A stretch of DNA of 64,000 bases from Intoshia linei (taxonomy: Eukaryota > Orthonectida > Rhopaluridae): contig LWCA01000001.1 in the NCBI GenBank assembly GCA_001642005.1, forward strand, positions 95,982-159,981, written 5' to 3'. Position 1 is the stretch's first letter. Each line of letters opens with the position of its first letter. Positions 60,345 to 64,000 of this stretch are shown in pieces. The notes under the pieces were generated by a model. It had not been told where the DNA came from, did not search any database, and saw only the letters and a list, made by a program, of their open reading frames with translations. A program made the position numbers and the translations under genes.

Positions 60345-60948
60345 TTGTAAAAATTGGGAAGACTAAGGAAATTATCAAAAAGCAGATTATATTTAACCTA
60401 CTAACTTGACTTTTAGATACTTTGAACAAACAGCATTTTAGTATTCATTATAACCCCATGACAGTTTTTTAAAAATGATTATGATATTGTTATCAATCTT
60501 GAATTAATTCAAATTTTTTATTTTTCATAAAGCAATTAATTGGAAAATATTTTTACAAACCCCTAAGGAAAAATCCTAATTTTACCAACCCTTATGGAAA
60601 AACTCACTTTTACAAACCCACTAAGGAAAAATCCTAATTTTACTTACTTACTTTCCTTATTTTTAGTAAAAATGGTTGGATTTAAGTATACACTCATATT
60701 TTATTATACAGTGTCAAATTGACAGCTTAATATTGTAAATAATAACTACATCAAAAAAAATTAATTAATTTTTTCATCCAACCATTCGTCAATAAAAGGA
60801 TTTAATTTACATTTTTTCAGTTATATGAAAAAAACCAATTAATTGCAATTATTTTATATATATCAATTAATTAAAACTTTAATATTTAGCAAAAAATTAA
60901 CTGGTTTATATAAAATAATTGATTGCAATCAATTAGTTCCAATCCCTG
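60345..60948. mobile_element. Rearranged hAT copy of the 27713 family
   Basis: The left part (60370-60545) repeats the right half of the 27713 element in the same orientation. The right part (60710-60948) is the reverse complement of its left half and ends ttccaatccctg. A tandem repeat and unrelated sequence lie between. Confidence 0.6.
60553..60645 (+). repeat. Tandem repeat, about 31-bp unit, three copies
   Basis: Units read 'aaacccctaaggaaaaatcc' followed by taattttacc, with variants. Units 1 and 3 are nearly identical; unit 2 has 'acccttatggaaaaactcac'. Similar single motifs occur at 45745 and 31960. Confidence 0.75.
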
Positions 60949-61049
60949 CTACCCCGTGTAAGTATTTGCTAATAAAATGATAAAAAATATCACTTACCTT
61001 ATTTATCAATAACAATTATTACCTATATTACTTACATAATATGCTATAC

Positions 61050-61370
61050 AATATTTGTTTGTGTTTGTTACAGTTTATTTCAATAATTATTAGTCTTAGA
61101 ATTATATAAAGTCTATATTTCAATTACAGTTTTTTGCGGGAGATATAATAAGACAAATTGCAACTTCCCAAACTCATATCTTACGGGTCAAAAAACCCAA
61201 TTGTCTTTTTTTTTAAAATCAAACAAGTTCGAGAATTTAAAAAAATATATACTCTGATACGGATTTTAAAATCATAAATATGATCATAAATTTAAGTTAA
61301 AAAAAATATATCTTCAGGGTCAAAACCCCAAACGACCTTTTTTTAAATAAAAACAGCCTTAGAATTTAAA
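61050..61370 (+). mobile_element. Helitron-like element, 5' body fragment
   Basis: Blocks 'gttacagtttatttcaataa', 'tatttcaattacagtttttt', 'aaaaaacccaattgtcttt' and 'ggtcaaaaccccaaacgacc' are in family order. Termini are missing. Confidence 0.55.
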
Positions 61371-62488
61371 GCTTGTCAAAAGCTAAATACTATTTAAACG
61401 TATACAAAAAAAGAAAACTAATTTTAAAAAAAATCATTAATACCCACCATAATACCCCTTTTTCATGCCCGTGATTAGACTGCATTTTGTTATGTACATC
61501 AGAAAAAATTAAACTAAAAAAGTACAATCAATACTATTGGATTGTACGTTGTTCATTTATAACACTTTCAGTAGATTAAAATATAAATTTTAAATTATTA
61601 AATTATTAAAATTAATCTACACATTACACCAATATCAAGGTCGATTCATTTAAGTCGTCTTTAGTGTTAAATTTTCAAGTATATTGAAATGTATTGAACG
61701 TAGATTTTACATGACACATATAATACGTATTATGATATACGCTTGCTTCTTAATTAATTTAGAAAATAGTAAAGAATGATACTTACGTCATTCTAATCCT
61801 GTGAGTATACTCTAAAATCTAAACATTTTTCAATATCAATACTTGCTTCATTTTATATTAATTTCAAGGGAATTTAAATTTTTAATCAAAAAAAATCAAT
61901 TTTAAATCAACAAACATATTAATACCTAAAATTCACATACATTAAAAGAAAACTGCATTAATAACTAAAATATGTGAATAAAAATTATTTAAAATGAGAA
62001 CCATAAAAAGTTGTCTTTTGTCTCCAACTGTAATTAATAAATTATTTGAAAAATATAATGCAGTATTAATAGTCTTTTATTATTAATACAACATACATCA
62101 ATAATATCTATTATATAATCAATAATTTTTATATGCATTGAAGATTAATTTTTCACTAATTATCAGTTATTGAATTTTTCAAATAAAATGAAATCTCACA
62201 ATTCATTCCACAGTACACAACGTAGATACCATTAGTAAAGATTAATAAAAATTGAAATTTGGTTAAAACTGTGTCCAATGTTCATGTAGCAATCAATTTA
62301 CTTATATAGTGAACAACGATCGATACAATTAAGTTACATGTAATATATTATAAACTAACAGTATTTGTATTTCAACAATCATTACAACTATATGAGAGCG
62401 TGATATGACCAACACATTTTCACATTTGTGGCAAAATTACCGTTTAAACTTTAATTTGTTTTAATTCAATTATTATTTAGCATTTGAT

Positions 62489-63712
62489 ATGTACAATTCT
62501 TACATCAACAAAAAGGAAAAATCCAACGATCGTGTGATAATTAACGTAGGTGGAGTGCGACATGAAACATACAAGTCTACATTGAGAAAAATACCGGCTA
62601 CACGATTGTCACGGTTAACTGAAGCACTAGGGAATTATGATCCAGAATTGAATGAATATTTTTTTGATCGTCATCCCGGAGTTTTTGAAAACATTTTAAA
62701 TTATTATCGATGTGGTAAACTGCACTACCCGACCGATGTTTGCGGTCCTTTATTTGAGAACGAATTGGGTGAATGGTTTAAAACATACATTAATTATATT
62801 TTTAGACTATTGGGGGCTTGATCCAGATCAAGTTGAACCATGTTGCTGGATGACGTACACCAAACATCGCGATACCAAAGACATTATGTTAATTTTAGAT
62901 AAATTAGATATTGACGATGTTAAGATAACTAGAAAAGAAGCATATAAAAAATTTAAACTCGACAACAGCAAAGAAATTAAATGGTGGAATAAAATCCGGC
63001 CAATAATTTGGCTAACTTTTGAAGAGCAATATTCTTCATATATAGCTAGAGTAATGATAAAAATTTTACATAAAAAATTTAAATTTTCATTTCATCAAAA
63101 ATTAATATAATCTGACAAGCCATGTTGATTTCTATTATATTATCAAAATAAATAGATTTATAATTTGATTAATTTTCATTTTGTAAATATTTTAAAATAT
63201 TGATTATTAAATTATTTACATGTATCATTAAATTTAGATTATATATACCATGTCAATATCCTTTATATTGCTTTCAATTATAACCTTTTGTTTAAAAACG
63301 GAAAATTTCATGAAGGTAAACTCTGCAAATCATACAAATGTCAATTCAACATTGAATAATACATTATCAACAGTTAAATCACGAGTATACGACTATTCTC
63401 ACATTATAGAGTATATTTGCAATTCTTGGTTTACCTTAGAGTTAATGATTCGATTATTTGTGTGTCCCAGTCAATTACAGTTTTTGAAACAACCTCATAA
63501 CATCATTGATTTTGTGGCCACAGCATCGTTCTACATTGACATTATACTTAGATATTTAGATAAACGTGACAGCATAGTCGAATTATTAAGTATTATCAGA
63601 ATACTTAGACTCTTCAAGTTAACACGTAGATCTCCAGGAATCAAAATATTAATACATACGTTTTCAGCCAGCGCTCACGAGCTTTCTTTGCTGATATTTG
63701 TACTATTGTTAG
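62489..63712 (+). CDS. Shaw: Shaw-type voltage-gated potassium channel, N-terminal part (runs off window)
   Basis: Forms tetrameric K+ channels in the plasma membrane. Three exons are in the window, 62489-62768, 62806-63050 and 63238-63712, joined in phase across a 37-bp and a 187-bp intron; about 333 residues. The T1 tetramerisation domain (residues about 15-125) has [27 protein letters not shown] and the zinc site H-x5-C...CC (HYPTDVC, EPCCW) of Kv2-4 families. S1 is [16 protein letters not shown]2 [15 protein letters not shown] and S3 [16 protein letters not shown]4 is [14 protein letters not shown]: like Drosophila Shaw it lacks the first two arginines of vertebrate Kv3. S5 begins [10 protein letters not shown] and is cut by a donor (gttagt) at 63713. 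Pore loop, S6 and C-terminus lie outside. The start codon is the only in-frame ATG before T1. S1-S2 Asn-x-Ser/Thr sites (NHTN, NSTL) could be glycosylated. Confidence 0.95.
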
Positions 63713-63919
63713 GTTAGTTTTCATTTTTTATTGGTTATATTTATCTGTTTTTCATTTATATGTAATTTAATTTAATAACCAATTTTATAATTATTGTAAT
63801 TAAATCGCATCATTTTTTTTACACTCAAGATATTGATTCTTAATCTGAATTAATCAAGATATTTTGTATGACATTTTTCATAATGTGTATATTTTGAATC
63901 TAATTGTACATTTTAAATA
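63713..63919 (+). other. Shaw intron
   Basis: Follows the gttagt donor after exon 3. A+T-rich, no exon seen. Confidence 0.6.
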
Positions 63920-64000
63920 CAGTCTAAGTCCTATTTAACGAAATTGTTGGAACTCAAAAATTTAGGAATTCCGCTAAACAGGATGTTTAGCGATGTTTTT
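63920..64000 (+). mobile_element. Start of a pogo-like MITE, cut by window end
   Basis: TA followed by cagtctaagtcctatttaac, the same start motif as at 15769. Continues past the window. Confidence 0.45.

Larger units (their letters stand above)
60106..62488. other. Interval between NTHL1 and Shaw, mostly repeats
   Basis: The divergent starts of NTHL1 (60105, minus) and Shaw (62489, plus) bound this 2.4-kb interval. 60345-60948 is a rearranged hAT copy with a tandem repeat, and 61050-61370 is a Helitron-like fragment. 61370-62488 shows no gene and should contain the Shaw promoter. Confidence 0.5.

Noticed and set aside
1-64000. tRNA, rRNA or CRISPR arrays
   Set aside because: No cloverleaf with a TTCGA-type arm, no rRNA-like conserved block and no regularly spaced repeat-spacer pattern was seen by eye.

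Overview
This is a strongly A+T-rich animal nuclear contig. Genes are split by GT-AG introns, many only 36-70 bp long, and the space between them is filled with decayed DNA transposons. The recognisable proteins are metazoan: a Ral GTPase-activating protein alpha subunit, a myotubularin lipid phosphatase, an endonuclease III homologue and a Shaw-type potassium channel whose S4 resembles arthropod Shaw. hAT, pogo/Tigger, Tc1, Ty3/gypsy and Helitron-like elements fit an invertebrate, probably a fast-evolving protostome. The species cannot be named from this window. Proteins are divergent and rich in Lys, Asn and Ile.

Layout: 1-12.7 kb is gene-poor and full of copies of one Helitron-like family. 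It also holds a Tc1 relic and two phase-compatible minus-strand exons of an unidentified acidic protein. 12.8-14.7 kb carries a two-exon type I membrane protein with Asp-box-like motifs (possibly sortilin/VPS10-like). 14.9-17.1 kb is nested MITE/hAT sequence. 17.2-23.4 kb (minus) is a gene joining a long Lys/Asn-rich region to C-terminal leucine-rich repeats. A 688-bp interval separates it from the divergently transcribed RALGAPA gene (24.1-51.3 kb, plus), reconstructed here as about 34 exons with agreeing phases. Its 11-12.5 kb intron holds hAT, Tigger, gypsy and unclassified transposase relics.

52.2-57.4 kb (plus) is an MTM1/MTMR2-type myotubularin of 17 exons with an intact CSDGWDR active site. 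58.0-60.1 kb (minus) is NTHL1 with its helix-hairpin-helix, catalytic Lys/Asp and iron-sulfur cysteines; its present stop codon lies at the junction of a hAT insertion. 62.5 kb to the end holds the first three exons of Shaw (T1 through S4 and the start of S5), and the pore lies beyond the window.

The main novelty is the Helitron-like family: about twenty copies or fragments, 5'-TC and CTAG/CTAA-3' termini, a 10-bp subterminal hairpin, insertion between A and T, and internal degenerate repeats of about 135 bp. No helicase/Rep gene was seen, so the copies look non-autonomous. The genes have unrelated jobs (small-GTPase control, phosphoinositide turnover, base excision repair, membrane excitability), and nothing suggests a functional cluster.
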